Assembly: GCA_018296165.2 (NCBI GenBank)
Contig: JACKQL020000008.1
Location: forward strand, 1,054,001 to 1,118,000
Length of the DNA: 64,000 nt
Reading direction: 5' to 3'
Source: Termitomyces sp. T153
Lineage: Eukaryota > Basidiomycota > Agaricomycetes > Agaricales > Lyophyllaceae
This document shows, piece after piece, positions 20,830-32,411 of the stretch. The stretch's first letter is position 1. Each line of letters begins with the position of its first letter. The translations under genes and the position numbers were made by a program. A model generated the notes under the pieces. The model did not search any database. It was not told the DNA's origin and worked only from the letters and a program-made list of their open reading frames with translations.

Positions 20830-22871
20830 CTAGAGAGTTTTCCGTAGACGAATTTCGAGTGCCCTGAAAGGTATATACAATATAACACTCAGTGCGAAGG
20901 CAGCTTCAAATCCGATGTCACCGGTTGTCTTGGCAAGAGGTCCGACAAACCACACTTGATCCATGCCTGGTACAACAATGAGCCCGAACGACATCACCGC
21001 AGAAGCAATAGCCGCTATGCCAGACGGAAGACGTTGCGGAATATTCCAATGCTCGACATCGTAATTGTTCGGGTTATTCTTCCGGAAAAGAAGATGCTCA
21101 ACCAGAATTATAGCAACAAAGATACTGGCCCAATAGCCAATAACACCCAGGAAATCAGTGAGGGCCTCGTAGAAACTTGTGGCACCGACAATGGCGAGCG
21201 GTATTACACTGTCAGAACCAATAAACGAATTTGGTCAGTTTACACATCTGTGAAAAAAAACGGAATATACCTACATTGCAGTGGCCAAAATTGAAAAAAC
21301 ATAGCGTGGTACGATGACGAGGGGAGGAACAAAAACTTGGATATTGAGAGAGAACGAATAGAATGTAGCGGCGAGATTCCCTGCCACTGAAAGACTTAGC
21401 AGGACAGTCAGGAATTTGCCAAATCCTTTAACGGGATGAAGCATCGCCTCCAAGAGTCCTCCAACATTCCCGCCTGCGTAGCCAGCTTCCCAGTGCGGAA
21501 CTGATGGCACTGCCACGACAACGGCAGCACCCAAGCATTGGAGAGTGACCTTAAACAAGTTGGTTTGTAAGAATCTCTAGGTCGCAAGAACTTACAACAG
21601 GAGACAGGAAACCTAGGTACGAGTAGATGAATAGCCTCCAACTACCGGAGCGCTCAGAAAGGAATAGACGCCGTCAATCAACGGACACACCTCGAAACGC
21701 TAGGATGGAAGTATGTGGTAAAGTCGGAGCTCAATGGGGAATATGTGATCATGAATCCGGCCAAAGACGATGCGAAATTGAGGACGGCACGCGCCGTGGC
21801 TGGCTCTGCTGGAGGATTCGATAGATGTTTTCCTCCGACTCCCAAGGCGACAACAAAAGATAGAACAACAGGCATCCAAGCTATTCGTTCGTACCTAGGA
21901 GTGTCAATTCAGAAACTGAGTGGATGATATAAGACGTGCGCTACCAGTTAAGCACTTTGTATCCACAAAAAGATACCTGGAGGACTCAGTAACATGATTG
22001 ATGGACCAAAGATAGTAGTGGATTTACCAAGAGAGCGATAATGACAATGATAACGATTCCGACACTTGCGAAGTATAACCAACATCATTGAAGGTCACGA
22101 GAATAGGATTTCGTTGGCTTACGACCAACTGAGTGATCCGTTGGTAACACTCGATAGAGCCTGGCCGCCAAGGATACTGTTCAGTACCGAAAAACCTGTC
22201 ATACCTATCAAATTCAGGATACATGGAAGAATGACCCCATAGTATCTGAGAACAATTTGAGTACATCCACAGACAAGCGTGCAAGAGTTGCTAACCCAAA
22301 CGAATATCTCGAAATGACCATCTGTCGCATGCCCAACTTGGGGCCCCATGTCGTGCTACAAAATTGAAGATGATTATGAGCCCAACCGAGAGAAATAGTA
22401 TGACTCACAAATACGCAGGTGGAATGCAGCATAGCAAGTTGAAGAATAAGATAGTCAGGCAGGCCTCTCGCAGACCAAGTCCAAAGACAACGGGGCCAAG
22501 GGTTCCAGCAGAGAACCTGAAAAGGGAAAAGATGAAAAGATACATCGCTGCGTGGTATGTGCATCATGACTCACGAAAGGATGTTAACATTCATGGAGAA
22601 CCAAACGAAAAAAATCTTCCAGAACTGGGTGTCAACGCGCTCTTCAGGAGGAACAGGCAGTATTCCTTCGTCCGAGTAATCAGGTGTAATCGAACGAAGA
22701 CGAATCTGCCGAACTACCTCGAGATTCTACTCCACGAGTTAGAAGCCATCGAGCCCAACTGTTCGAGCAGCCGTGAGTCAAATTGTGACATTGAAAAGTC
22801 TCAGAGGGATTGACATACTGTAAATTCTTCTGGGTAGACTGCCGGTCTTTTTCCAAGCCCTGCTGGAGCAT
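20830..22871 (-). CDS. Purine-cytosine permease, NCS1 family (FCY2-like)
   Basis: This is an integral plasma-membrane symporter for cytosine, purines or related nucleobases. Twelve exons (22871-22819, 22758-22718, 22665-22575, 22516-22409, 22355-22296, 22245-22123, 22064-22028, 21976-21945, 21894-21691, 21641-21596, 21549-21275, 21208-20830) sum to 1449 nt, exactly 483 codons. Family blocks follow in order: RWLLTRGVESRGILPVPPEE, FSMNVNILSFSAGTLGPVVF, TTWGPKLGMRQMVISRYSFG, LIGMTGFSVLNSILGGQAL, SFCGYKVLNWYERIAWMP, LSVAGNLAATFYSFSLNIQV, YEALTDFLGVIGYWASIF and VPGMDQVWFVGPLAKTTGDI. About 12 hydrophobic segments are visible. The first intron and therefore the first 17 residues are the least certain part. 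It lies 185 bp upstream of the acyltransferase in the same direction; no functional link is evident. Confidence 0.9.
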
Positions 22872-23250
22872 GGTGGGAGAAAACACTGGATGATGATGAT
22901 GAACCCTGTTTAACGCCGACAAGCTACAATACTGAGCTAAGAGGCGGGCCGTAGGCCGGTGTACAGTACCTTGTACAGGGTGGTAGCGTGTTTGTGTATC
23001 TATTTTACGTAATATTTTGGGATTAGAACTTTCCTCGCAGAGAATGTGGTGGCATGTATAGTAGCGGGTTCACGTCGCAATAGGCTCAAAGGTAGATCAA
23101 AGGTAGGTAGGTTAGAGTTAGTACAGATTTTTAAGGGTAGGGGCAATTCGAGACCAGTGAACTTCCTGTCGTGCTGTGCGGACGCGGGGTGTCATGATGC
23201 CCCCATGGTGTGTGAGGTCCTCGCTAATGCCAGTGGTAGTTGTGACGGTT
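22872..23250. other. Boundary between host genes and retrotransposon island
   Basis: No gene is seen. CpG is still common up to about 23250 and then almost disappears, which I take as the left border of the island. Confidence 0.4.
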
Positions 23251-24814
23251 TTGTGGAACATTTGATGTGTATAATCCGATCCAGTGTGATCCATTGTCAC
23301 ACTGTTTCTTCCCTCATCATTTCTTCACCTTTTTCTCCTATCCTGGCCAAGACTTACTCTGGCATGTGGCCATAAGTGCAGTGATTCAGAGCTGGGGTTC
23401 CAGCTCTTTCCAAGTAACCAAGGGTGGACAAGGTCCTTGGCTGCAGGACCTGAATAATGAGGGGTGGATGAGGTCCCTGTTACAGGAGCCATTTTGCATA
23501 TGGAGGCAGGATACTGTTGTCTTGATGTAATGTGCCTGATGGGGTTGTATGGGATGCATGCCATGAAGGAAAATCAACAAATGATGAGTCGGGGAGATCC
23601 ATGATTCAGTGGATGGTCAGATCTTTGGTAGCAGAGAATTGAATATGTGCTGAAAGAGAAATGGATTTGTGCAACCATGGGGGTTTGAATGCTTGTTCTT
23701 GGTGTAAAACTCATAACCCCCTATTGGTGTTTGCTGGGATGCAATGGCAGATGTGAAATGGAGACCACTACTCCACCATGCCCCCAAGAAAACACTGGAG
23801 GTTTGAAGGTTCTGCCCTCACTAGATTTAGTGTCAGAGTTGTCATTGATCATTACTTGTCTGACAATTTCTTTGATAATTACTATATATGTAGTAGACCA
23901 TCTGATAAGATCACCAAATTGTGACAAAGAATATTGCACCTTCAAATATTGGTATTGTTTTAATCTGTCCTACCAAAATCCTCCTATCCATGAGGGCAAC
24001 AAAACCCCAAGACAGATTTTTTATATCTCCAAAACTAATGGAATTATATTTTTTGAGACCCTACAATTTGGGTTTCCTTATGGGGTAGTACCTAAAAGGA
24101 AATTTGAACTCAAATAAATTTACTAAGCATCAAATGTCTGCCCCCACTCCCTCTCAGGCTGCTCAATTTATGTGGGTACAGTTTGGTACAGTTTGAAAGT
24201 GGTTCAATTTGAGCATAATTCCAAGTCTGCTGTAGGCCGAGTATGCTGCTAGGAACCATTTCAGTTGCTTAGCAGAGCCTTCTACAAATGGAAACTGTTG
24301 TCATCTGGTTGAGAATTCTTATGATGGCCCATTGTTGGCTCAATGATTAGTGACAACTTGTTTTTCTTGTCATACTTAATGAATCCTGAGCTTCTCTCAA
24401 CAAGCTTCTTCTCATTGCTTCATTCCAGCTACAAAATTCTATCTTTAAGGCAGCCACTCTCTATCTCCAACTCAAATAACCCAGGTGATCTTATCAATGG
24501 CAACATTGATCAAGACTACAATTGTTATCTCTATGAACCTACTTGTTGTAAAATGCTCCTTGATCCACTATCACCATCTGATTAGAAAATTCCCATGGTC
24601 AGGAAAGGAAGGGGATTGACACTATAGTACAAATGTACAGCAAAAGTGTGAAGAGATGTACTAGGGGAAACAGGACAGGCCACTGGGAGGAGACACTGGA
24701 GGCTTCATGAACACATTGCCAGCCAGACCAACACTGGGATGCCACAAGTACAGGGACATTGACATTTTTGGTCAACAAGGTGAACAAGAACCTAGGACAC
24801 CAATGAGAGTAAGA
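23250..24814. mobile_element. Unclassified CpG-poor repeat DNA
   Basis: Composition and CpG loss match the retroelements to the right. Open frames exist (for example 23689-24117, plus) but show no domain I recognise. It may be the ruined end of an LTR element. Confidence 0.35.
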
Positions 24815-24819
24815 CATTT

Positions 24820-24952
24820 TGTGCTGTGCATTTGTGACTTGATGTAACATATTTTATCACTATACATACTTTATTTGTGAGGTGGGTTGTAATCATCCAA
24901 GCTCCTATTTCCTTGATGATTAGGGGTTTCCTGCACTGAGAATACAATCCCC
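24820..24952 (+). repeat. Interspersed repeat R1, copy 1
   Basis: A run of about 130 bp (gtgcatttgtgacttgatgt ... tttcctgcactgagaataca) recurs with about 85-90% identity by eye at 25695-25829 in the same orientation. It is probably part of the termini of one retroelement. Confidence 0.6.
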
Positions 24953-25016
24953 AAGCAGGACAGATATAATATGTAAGTGCAATAAAATAAATAATTGTAA
25001 TGCAATGTAAGAGATC

Positions 25017-25468
25017 TGTGAGGGGAACAAACACTCTGCAGGTGAACCTGGCAAGAGCAAGCAAGCACAAGCAATGAGCAAACATCAAAGGAACAGAATG
25101 GCAGCTGAGAGGTAGGCAAGGGGCAAGTGCAGTGAGCTGAGTGAGGTAGCAATGCTGGGGTTCTCACAATTGGTTTGCTGGATAGACCTGGGGAATGCTG
25201 CTATTGATTGGTCAAAGGATATTCTATCCTTGCAACCAGCTTAAATACTATATCTGTGGCAATGCTATGACTAATGCTATATGTGGTAAGTGGCCTGGGT
25301 ATGCTAAGCAGTAATGGCTATCAATACAATGAATGGAGAAATAGAGTCTGATGACTATGAAGGGCTGACTAAACAAGATGAAAGGGGAATAGGAAGTAGA
25401 TCAGGCAGCTGGTCTGGGGCTAGCCAAAGATAGGGTTGGACTACCCACAGAAGGGTCATCCCCTTACA
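25017..25468 (+). mobile_element. Solo LTR, family D, copy 1
   Basis: It begins TGTGAGGGG and ends CCCCTTACA, inverted termini of the TG...CA type. Flanking 5-bp direct repeats agatc (25012-25016 and 25469-25473) are exact. A diverged second copy is at 60496-60959. It has no internal coding sequence. The element sits inside older repeat DNA between the two R1 copies. Confidence 0.85.
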
Positions 25469-25547
25469 AGATCATTGGAATGTGATGTAACATGCAGATT
25501 CTACATCTTACAAACATAAGTTCCTTATGCAGGTGTGGGTAGGGTGG

Positions 25548-25694
25548 GTTTGAAATCAGAGCTGATTCAAGGCCTACACATCCCTTACAATGTGTTGATG
25601 GAGGTTGGTTTCTGACAGCTTGCAGTCACATATTTGTCACATGTTAAAATACATCTCCTCTCCTCCTGTGCCTCCTTCCACATAGACATCATTT
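25548..25694 (+). repeat. Interspersed repeat R2, copy 1
   Basis: The block from gaaatcagagctgattcaa to cctccttccacatagacatc matches 32265-32411 in the same orientation, about 85% by eye. It runs straight into R1 copy 2 here, whereas the right copy runs into other sequence. The pair brackets the DIRS-like coding region. Confidence 0.6.
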
Positions 25695-25829
25695 TGCACT
25701 GTGCATTTGTGACTTAATGTAACATATTTTATCACTATACATACTTTATCTGTGAGGTGAGTTGTGATTGTCTGAGCTCCTATTTCCTCAATGATCAGGG
25801 ATTTCCTGCACTAATAATACAATTCCCAC
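25695..25829 (+). repeat. Interspersed repeat R1, copy 2
   Basis: Direct repeat of 24820-24952, differing mainly at transition positions. Confidence 0.6.
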
Positions 25830-25903
25830 CCCCACACACCAGAGGCAAAGTGGAGCAAGGATACCTCCACCCATCTGGCTAACAATCTAGATATGACAGG
25901 ACA

Positions 25904-27049
25904 TGTCAGGGTCCGCTGACCTCGGGGGCGCAGCTGCACTGGGCGAGTCCTTACTAGGCGGGCGTGATTCCCCTGCATTGGTGACCGGACACTCAAAGAC
26001 ATTCTGGGTCCTGGTGGTTTGCACGGGTAATTGGGGAGATGTGATCCAGACAGGTACGGGAAGGTCCGGAGAAGTCGGATTGTGGGGAAATGAGACGGTC
26101 TTGGCGGGGTTCAGGCAGAAGGCCGTACGGGAGATTTGCGGAAGCAAGGGAGTAGGTGGCTGTGTGATCAATGGGGGCGGAGCCGGGGTTTGATGGGAGA
26201 TCATTTGGAGTTGATGGAGTCCGGGACCGAGCGAAGAGTGAGGTTCGGACCTGGTAAGGAGTGTCGGGGTTCGTAATTATAATCGCGGAATTCGTGAGGT
26301 CGTTAGGGTTGATGAGGAATTGGGCACAAGGGTCAGGCGACGTCACCGAGACGGCGTCAGACGAGACAATATGGAACAAGAGTAGATTCGAGTGGAGGTA
26401 CGAAACGATAACGAGAGCGATAACGAAAAGGGGACGAGACAAGACCGGGAGACTGAGATAAGACCGGGAGACTGAGATAAGACCGGGAAACTGAGAGTAA
26501 GGAGAAAGAGATACGAAAACAAACACGAAACACAAAGAGGAAACAATCAGACCATAGGTAACGTTAAGCAATATCAAGACTGGAGTACGAAGAGCTACTC
26601 GATGACTTATATACTGACTACCGGAGGACTTCGGGGTACATCGGCTGTGGCGGCGGGGCTTGGCGGGGCTTGACGGAGTGGGCGGGTGTCGGTTGTGATC
26701 GAAGATCGTGCCGCGCTGATACGTTGATGGGATCGCGGGTTGTTCCGAGGTTGTCGTGATATTCCGGAATAGGTCGGAGGAAGCAGGGTGTTGAGTTAAT
26801 GATGGGTGGGCGAAGATCAGGAATAGCGGGGGTGGTTCTCGGGGTTTGGGAAGCCCGGGGTAAGTGTCAGTGGCTGCGGGGCAGGCACCGAAGTTGGCCA
26901 GGGGGCCGTCGGAGTTAGCCGGGGAGGTGTCGGAGTTAGCCGAAGTAGGCGTGGGCATGGGCGGAAGTTCGGCGGAGCGTTGGGGGTCCTTTTGGGGGTT
27001 CGGGGGTTTGATGGACGATGTGCGGGGTTTTGGGGAACGGGTCGTGACA
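25904..27049 (-). mobile_element. Young solo LTR, family A
   Basis: This 1146-bp LTR has perfect short inverted termini (TGTCA at 25904, TGACA ending at 27049) and exact flanking duplications ggaca (25899-25903 and 27050-27054). It is homologous over its length to the LTRs at 36104-37130 and 46196-47220, but keeps dozens of CpG sites that are TG or CA there. The strand is set by the full element, whose coding strand is minus. A roughly 20-bp motif (gagactgagataagaccggg) is repeated three times near 26440-26495. A 366-codon minus-strand frame across it is fortuitous. Confidence 0.9.
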
Positions 27050-27054
27050 GGACA

Positions 27055-30000
27055 GGTCTTAGCATCTCCACGTACATTGGTACATTGGAGCAATTACCTC
27101 CAGTGACCTCCAATACTTCAAAAAAGAGTCAGAAGTCCACCTCCCCAAGAGTTTAACAATATCAGGTGGAACTCCAGCTAAAAGAAGTGCTGTTGTGCCA
27201 CTTATTGGAAAGCAATGACCTAAAATTTGAGGGAAAAGAGCATGTTCCAGAATGGAGTTCAAGCATTTCAGCAACTTCCTAGTCACTAAAGCAATTCTCA
27301 TGTTATTAGGTCCTCTATACATTGCAATACATTCTTCAATGTGAGCCTTGTTTACACATGCATGAATGGATAAGGCTGCAATGGGATCATACTGACCATG
27401 TTGATGAGTGACAATTACAGTCTCCTCTTTTGACTTTTCCTGTTTAGTGCAAGGGAGATGAAGTGTGCACAATCCAACTTTGTTAGGGTGGCCAAAGTGT
27501 TTCTAAGAAGGTACATGCTCCTGTATGAAGCAGGCTTGATGGAGGGAAGAAATTCTCCAAGACAAATTTAAGACCAGAAAGCTGTCAATGTGATGGCCCA
27601 TATGCACACATCCAATCCTACATCCAAATCCAACTTTGAATAAATCATGTCCAACATCCAAAGCAAGACTGCTAGTCATTGTGGTCTAATTGATTCTGGA
27701 GGGCACATACAAATGCAAGGAATAATTCCATGGCAACCCATTTTGAATGTGCCATGCTCTTAAGCCAGAAATCTTGTTTGATGCTGTGTTGCCTGCCATC
27801 CTACCTGCCATCAATGCTGCAAAGAAACTGAGTAAATCCTCCAATGCTGGAATGGCTGCTGAGAAGAGTATTTGTTGCAATGCACATAACTCCAAAAACT
27901 GTTTCACTGAGGATGCATAATGCAAAGTAGTCAAATCTCTCCATGCATTTGAAATGACTTTGTCAATGTGTTCATGCTCTTCTTGCAACAATTGATAAGG
28001 CTGTTCACATGCAGTAGATTGCAATCTATCATGTCTCTGAGTGTGTAGATTTGGACCTGACCAAACTTGAAAATGACCTGATGAGCATTGCAGAGCACCA
28101 ATTTTACTATGGCAAGCATATGGCACCAAATGATAACAACAAAGATCTATATGAACAATGCAAGGCATTGATTTGTGAAGAAGTGGAAGAAGCTGACACA
28201 TATGAGAACATAGCACCAGATGAGGCTGACTGACCTGCTCAAATTGTTTCAATGCCAAGTTTTCCACTCTTCAAAAAGACTACTGAATGGCATTTTCTGC
28301 ATCATGCAAATCTAATGATACACAAGTACATATATGTATTGAAACCTCAATTACAAACATTGTTGCCAAACCAACCCTACTGAAGATTACTCTTCATGAT
28401 GGCACAACCAACAAAAGATATCAGATAAGATGGAATAATAGGCAGGAAAGGCAAAAGGAGCCTAGTGGATGGAAAAACTCCCCTCAAAGGTGCATCCACT
28501 TTGTTATCTGTTGTTGAAACCCAAGATAAGGTCCACCAAATCAAATGACTCTGGAAACCATCAACAATGTGATGCAGGATTAGATTCTGCTGACTGTTGC
28601 AAGATTGTCCAGCCTGCAAGGCACCAACCACTCCCAAGTTATTAGAGCAAAGGACTATGTGGCAATCATGGTAGCCTGCAGTCACAAGTGTCCAAATAGC
28701 CAAATCAATGGCAACTATCTCAGCCCACTCAATATCTCTTCTGTCTGAAAACCAACTCAATTTCAAAGGCCATGCCAACCACCTCCCATCTAAAACCAAA
28801 CCAATGCTCTATGAGGTCAAAGCATCAACAAATAAATGTACATCTAATGGATCCTGAGGTTTGACAATATTGATGCTGCACTGGTCTGACTGTAACCTAT
28901 CATGCCACCAGACTACATCTTCCATAACCAGCCTACTTAGACAATGACAAATGAATGAACTTGTCTTCTGACCAAAACCCACACAAAAGGCATAAAGAGG
29001 CGCATGGCATTTGCAGAGGGTATGGTGTTCATGGTTGGTGGAGCAAAATATGTCGAGTATGGTAACCTTGAGGAATGGGCAAACCGGACAGGAAAAAGAG
29101 TGACCTATGGTGGTACATTCCAAAAGTGAATGAATAACACTGCTGTAATGATCTGTTCAAGCTGTCAAAATGGTATTGCTCTCCTGTAGCTTGGACTACT
29201 CCTTCAGTCGGGATGCCACAAATTTGTCACTCTCACTTCAAGAAGGATGGGAATGCCCAGACAGAATCACCAGACACACATGATTAAGTGTACCAATCAA
29301 AGATTCCATGGTATGCAGGCTAGCTGTGATGCCTTCTTTCCATTCTGCCAGCTTCCCCAAATACTTAAGTCATTTTAAATCTGGTAGGGAAATGGTTTTT
29401 GCATCAAGAGACCACAGAAAACCAATGTAGGTGAAGGTGGAGGCAAATGGGCTATGCTTATTGATGGCCCATGGCCAACCCAAATAATCAGTGAGATTCC
29501 AAATATGTGACTCATTGTAGCAATACTTGTAAGAACCAGCATGACTAATAAGATAACAAAAGAATATGAAGTCATCCACCCACTTGACATGGCCTCAATG
29601 CTGTGATGTAAAAATATGCAAACCAAGGCATCAGCCACTTTCCCAAAGATACCTGGGGCTGATGCCACTCCAAAATTAAGGCAAAAATCAAAGTGCACAA
29701 GATTATTGATAGTGGCTGCAAGTGATCTCCAGTCTTCTGGTTGAGTAGGAATATTTTGAAAGGCCAAATCCACATCAAATATGGCCACTTGCATGCCTGG
29801 AGGAGCATCCACCACCAAGAGCCAACAAGCCAAAAAGGTTCCCCAGTCAAACTTGAAATGTGAGGAGTCAATGAAAGAGTTTATTGAAGCAATGATTGGG
29901 TCATTTTGAGGAAAGGACAAGTTGAGAGTGATGTGGAGTTTCCCTCCAGCACTAGTTATAATGTTCAAAGAAGCAGTTCTGTATGGACTAAACAATTCAA

Positions 30001-30700
30001 GAGCCAAGTTGGTAGCAGCAGCAACCATATCCACCATTTCCTTCAAGCATCTGGTGTTTCGGAGAGACTCACACTTCCTCCATATGTCCTGGTGGAATTC
30101 TGCCATGCTGAAAGTATGAGAGTCCATCAGGAAAAGGGAGTGCAGATGATGATCATAGTCCAAAATAACATCAAATTTGACCAATGCATTGGGTAATGAC
30201 TGTAAGCATTTGAAGTGAGAAGCAAATGTATCAGCAATTACCTGAGCAACTGGACCACCAGAGTGGTCCTCTCCATCTGCCCATGAATGTTTCCACATAG
30301 CATTAACAAGATTCTCACCCACACTACTCCAATCCTCAAAGGTTAATTTTCCTTCCTTAGACAGGTCAAAGGAGGCCCCAGGCAGTTGCAACTTCCCATT
30401 TGAAACAACAAAGAAAGTTTCTAGGGCAGCAGGCTTGTGTGATGTACTGCAGCAAGCTTCATCAGTCAAGACATCCAGAGGTATGTACTCCAGTGTTTCA
30501 GTGCTTGCACTACCTTGTGTGGAAAGACTTTATTGGTAGCAGACAGCTGGCATCCCAAGGTAGGCAGTAATCCATATAAGGAACATGCCAGTTTTGGTAG
30601 AGCATTTGAAGTTCCTGGCCTATCTGTCTGGTCACTGAGGAAAATTCCTAGAGGCAATCATTCTGCTAGAGAAGGAGGAACATGAGCCATCAAATGATCA
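27055..30700 (-). mobile_element. DIRS-like (tyrosine recombinase) retrotransposon, degenerate
   Basis: The minus strand carries three domains in DIRS order. Reverse transcriptase lies at 30469-29375, with FDVDLAFQNIPTQPEDWRSL and NFGVASAPGIFGKVADALV. RNase H lies at 28799-28377, with EWAEIVAIDLAIWTLVTAGY. Tyrosine recombinase lies at 28267-27059: an N-terminal domain (AGRMAGNTASNKISGLRAWH) and a catalytic domain (GHCFPISGTTALLLAGVPPD, then LGRWTSDSFLKYWR). These elements integrate with a tyrosine recombinase rather than a DDE integrase. The catalytic HxxR reads HCFP here, so the Arg is lost; the Tyr is present. Several stops and frame changes make it inactive. Repeat R2 flanks it at a distance. 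Confidence 0.75.
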
Positions 30701-32260
30701 GGAGCTGCAGTTAGCCATGGTTCTGGTATAGCAATGCCTCTTGAGCACAGAGCCAGGGGGAGTAACCATGTCCCTTCCTCATGCTGGAGAGTCAACAACT
30801 ATCCCTTCCTTCACCACTGGAGTCTGCCTCAATTCAAATAGTGTAGCCAAGGAAGCAGTCTGCTCAGCACCAAAGAGGGAGCAATCTTCAAGTTGAACAT
30901 CCTCTGGGAAGTCCCCATCTCTGAATGCATAGAGCCTCTCTACTAAATCTGAATAGTATAGTTAGCATTTAGCTATGAGAATATTGCATGAAGTTGCTTG
31001 AAAACAAATTCCAGTTCTACTCTCACAGGTGCATGCATCAGTTAAATGCCAACTCCACCTCTACAGTCACCTCAGTCACATACAAGTGGTCATACAGTCA
31101 CCACTAGTTGTGTACAAGCAACTTTGGCAGAACACTCCACCCCAACTAGGAGGGGGGGTTCTGCCTACTAACACTGTTAATACTAGTCACATACAAGCCA
31201 CCATCAGTTGCATACAAGCAATGGTGGCAGAACACTCCACCCCAAACAGAGGAGCTCTGCCTATGAACACAGTCAATACCAGTTGCATACAAGCAACTGC
31301 AGTGCACTCCACCCCAACCAAGGAAGCTATGTCTATGAACAAAGTTAGAATCCACAATTCCTTCCATTACAAGCATTGACCCATGCACTGCACAGCCCAA
31401 TGGCCCCAGATCACACAAAGATCCATGCAAGTATGGCCCACAAACATTGTGCCTCCATGCAATAACTGGCTCAATAGCCCACATCATCCTAAGGCCTGAC
31501 TTGTGCAAATACCAAGGAATAAAATGAGCCAATAAATCCTGACTCACCCTGTTTTCCAACATCACATTCAAAACTACACAAAATGCACAGAAAAATGTCA
31601 TTGAGTAAGGTTACCACCATTCAGGTCCCCTCTTTTATGACCATTGGAGAGCAAGGTGAACATTCTCCAGGAGAATTAGACCATACCATGTGGACAGACT
31701 TGGATTTAGCTCTACAAGCCAGAGGTGTTGACTTCATGCCAGTCTGCACAGGTTGAGGACCCAATTCAATATCATTGTCCTCCTAGGGTACAGACATCCA
31801 AGCCACAGGCATGGTCTCATACAGTGCTCAATTGATGGCCAAAGGGGAGAGTTTAGATAGTCTTGACTTCCTTGTGGAACCAGCTGCACATGCATGCTTA
31901 GAGGCAGATTCAGCCACAGGCAAAAGTGCTGGTCTTCCCCCCATTAGTGGAACAGTTGCCAGAGGAGTCACTCAGAGTACCAAGAAAGGCTCTGTAAATA
32001 CTCATCCTGCAGGGCACTCAAGAAAAGGCCCCACAGTACCTTCTGGAGGCAGTTGTTGCCTAGAGGCTGAGGTTCCATTTTCTGCACTGTTCTGGTTACC
32101 AGGGCCAACTTCATTGTCAGCATATATCTCATCTAATAAACTCAGAGTTGAAGGCTGAAGCATGCATTCATCAGGAGATAGTTGAGCCAAAGACATGTGA
32201 GAACATCCTCCACATGCTTGGGCATGAGTTTGGAAAGTCATAAATTCAACCTCTATGCAG
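30701..32260 (-). mobile_element. Probable 5' (gag-like) region of the DIRS-like element
   Basis: Fragmented minus-strand frames (for example 31601-31146 and 32241-32002) lie upstream of the reverse transcriptase on the same strand and end at repeat R2. No gag motif can be identified, so the assignment rests on position and composition. Confidence 0.35.
31070..31345. repeat. Degenerate minisatellite, units of about 80-100 bp
   Basis: Three imperfect units each contain tacaagca(a/c)...gcagaacactccaccccaa...ctatgaacac. It lies in the presumed 5' region of the DIRS-like element. Confidence 0.6.
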
Positions 32261-32264
32261 TAGA

Positions 32265-32411
32265 AACCTTTGAAATCAGAGCTGACCCAATGCCTATGTG
32301 TCCCTCATGATGTGTTGATGGAGGTTGGTTTCTGACAGCTCACAGTCATGTGTTTGTCACACATTGAAATATGTTTCCTCTTCTCCTGTGCCTCCTTCCA
32401 CATAGACATCA
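32265..32411 (+). repeat. Interspersed repeat R2, copy 2
   Basis: Direct repeat of 25548-25694. Beyond tagacatc the two copies diverge, which marks the end of the shared unit. Confidence 0.6.

Noticed and set aside
25993..27093. 366-codon open frame on the minus strand
   Set aside because: It covers almost the whole young LTR plus its flank, has no domain and is low-complexity Pro/Ser; the LTR explanation with target duplications is sufficient.
31070..31345. Repeat block considered as a CRISPR-like array
   Set aside because: Units are long, imperfect and tandem, without short constant repeats and unique spacers, and this is a eukaryotic genome.
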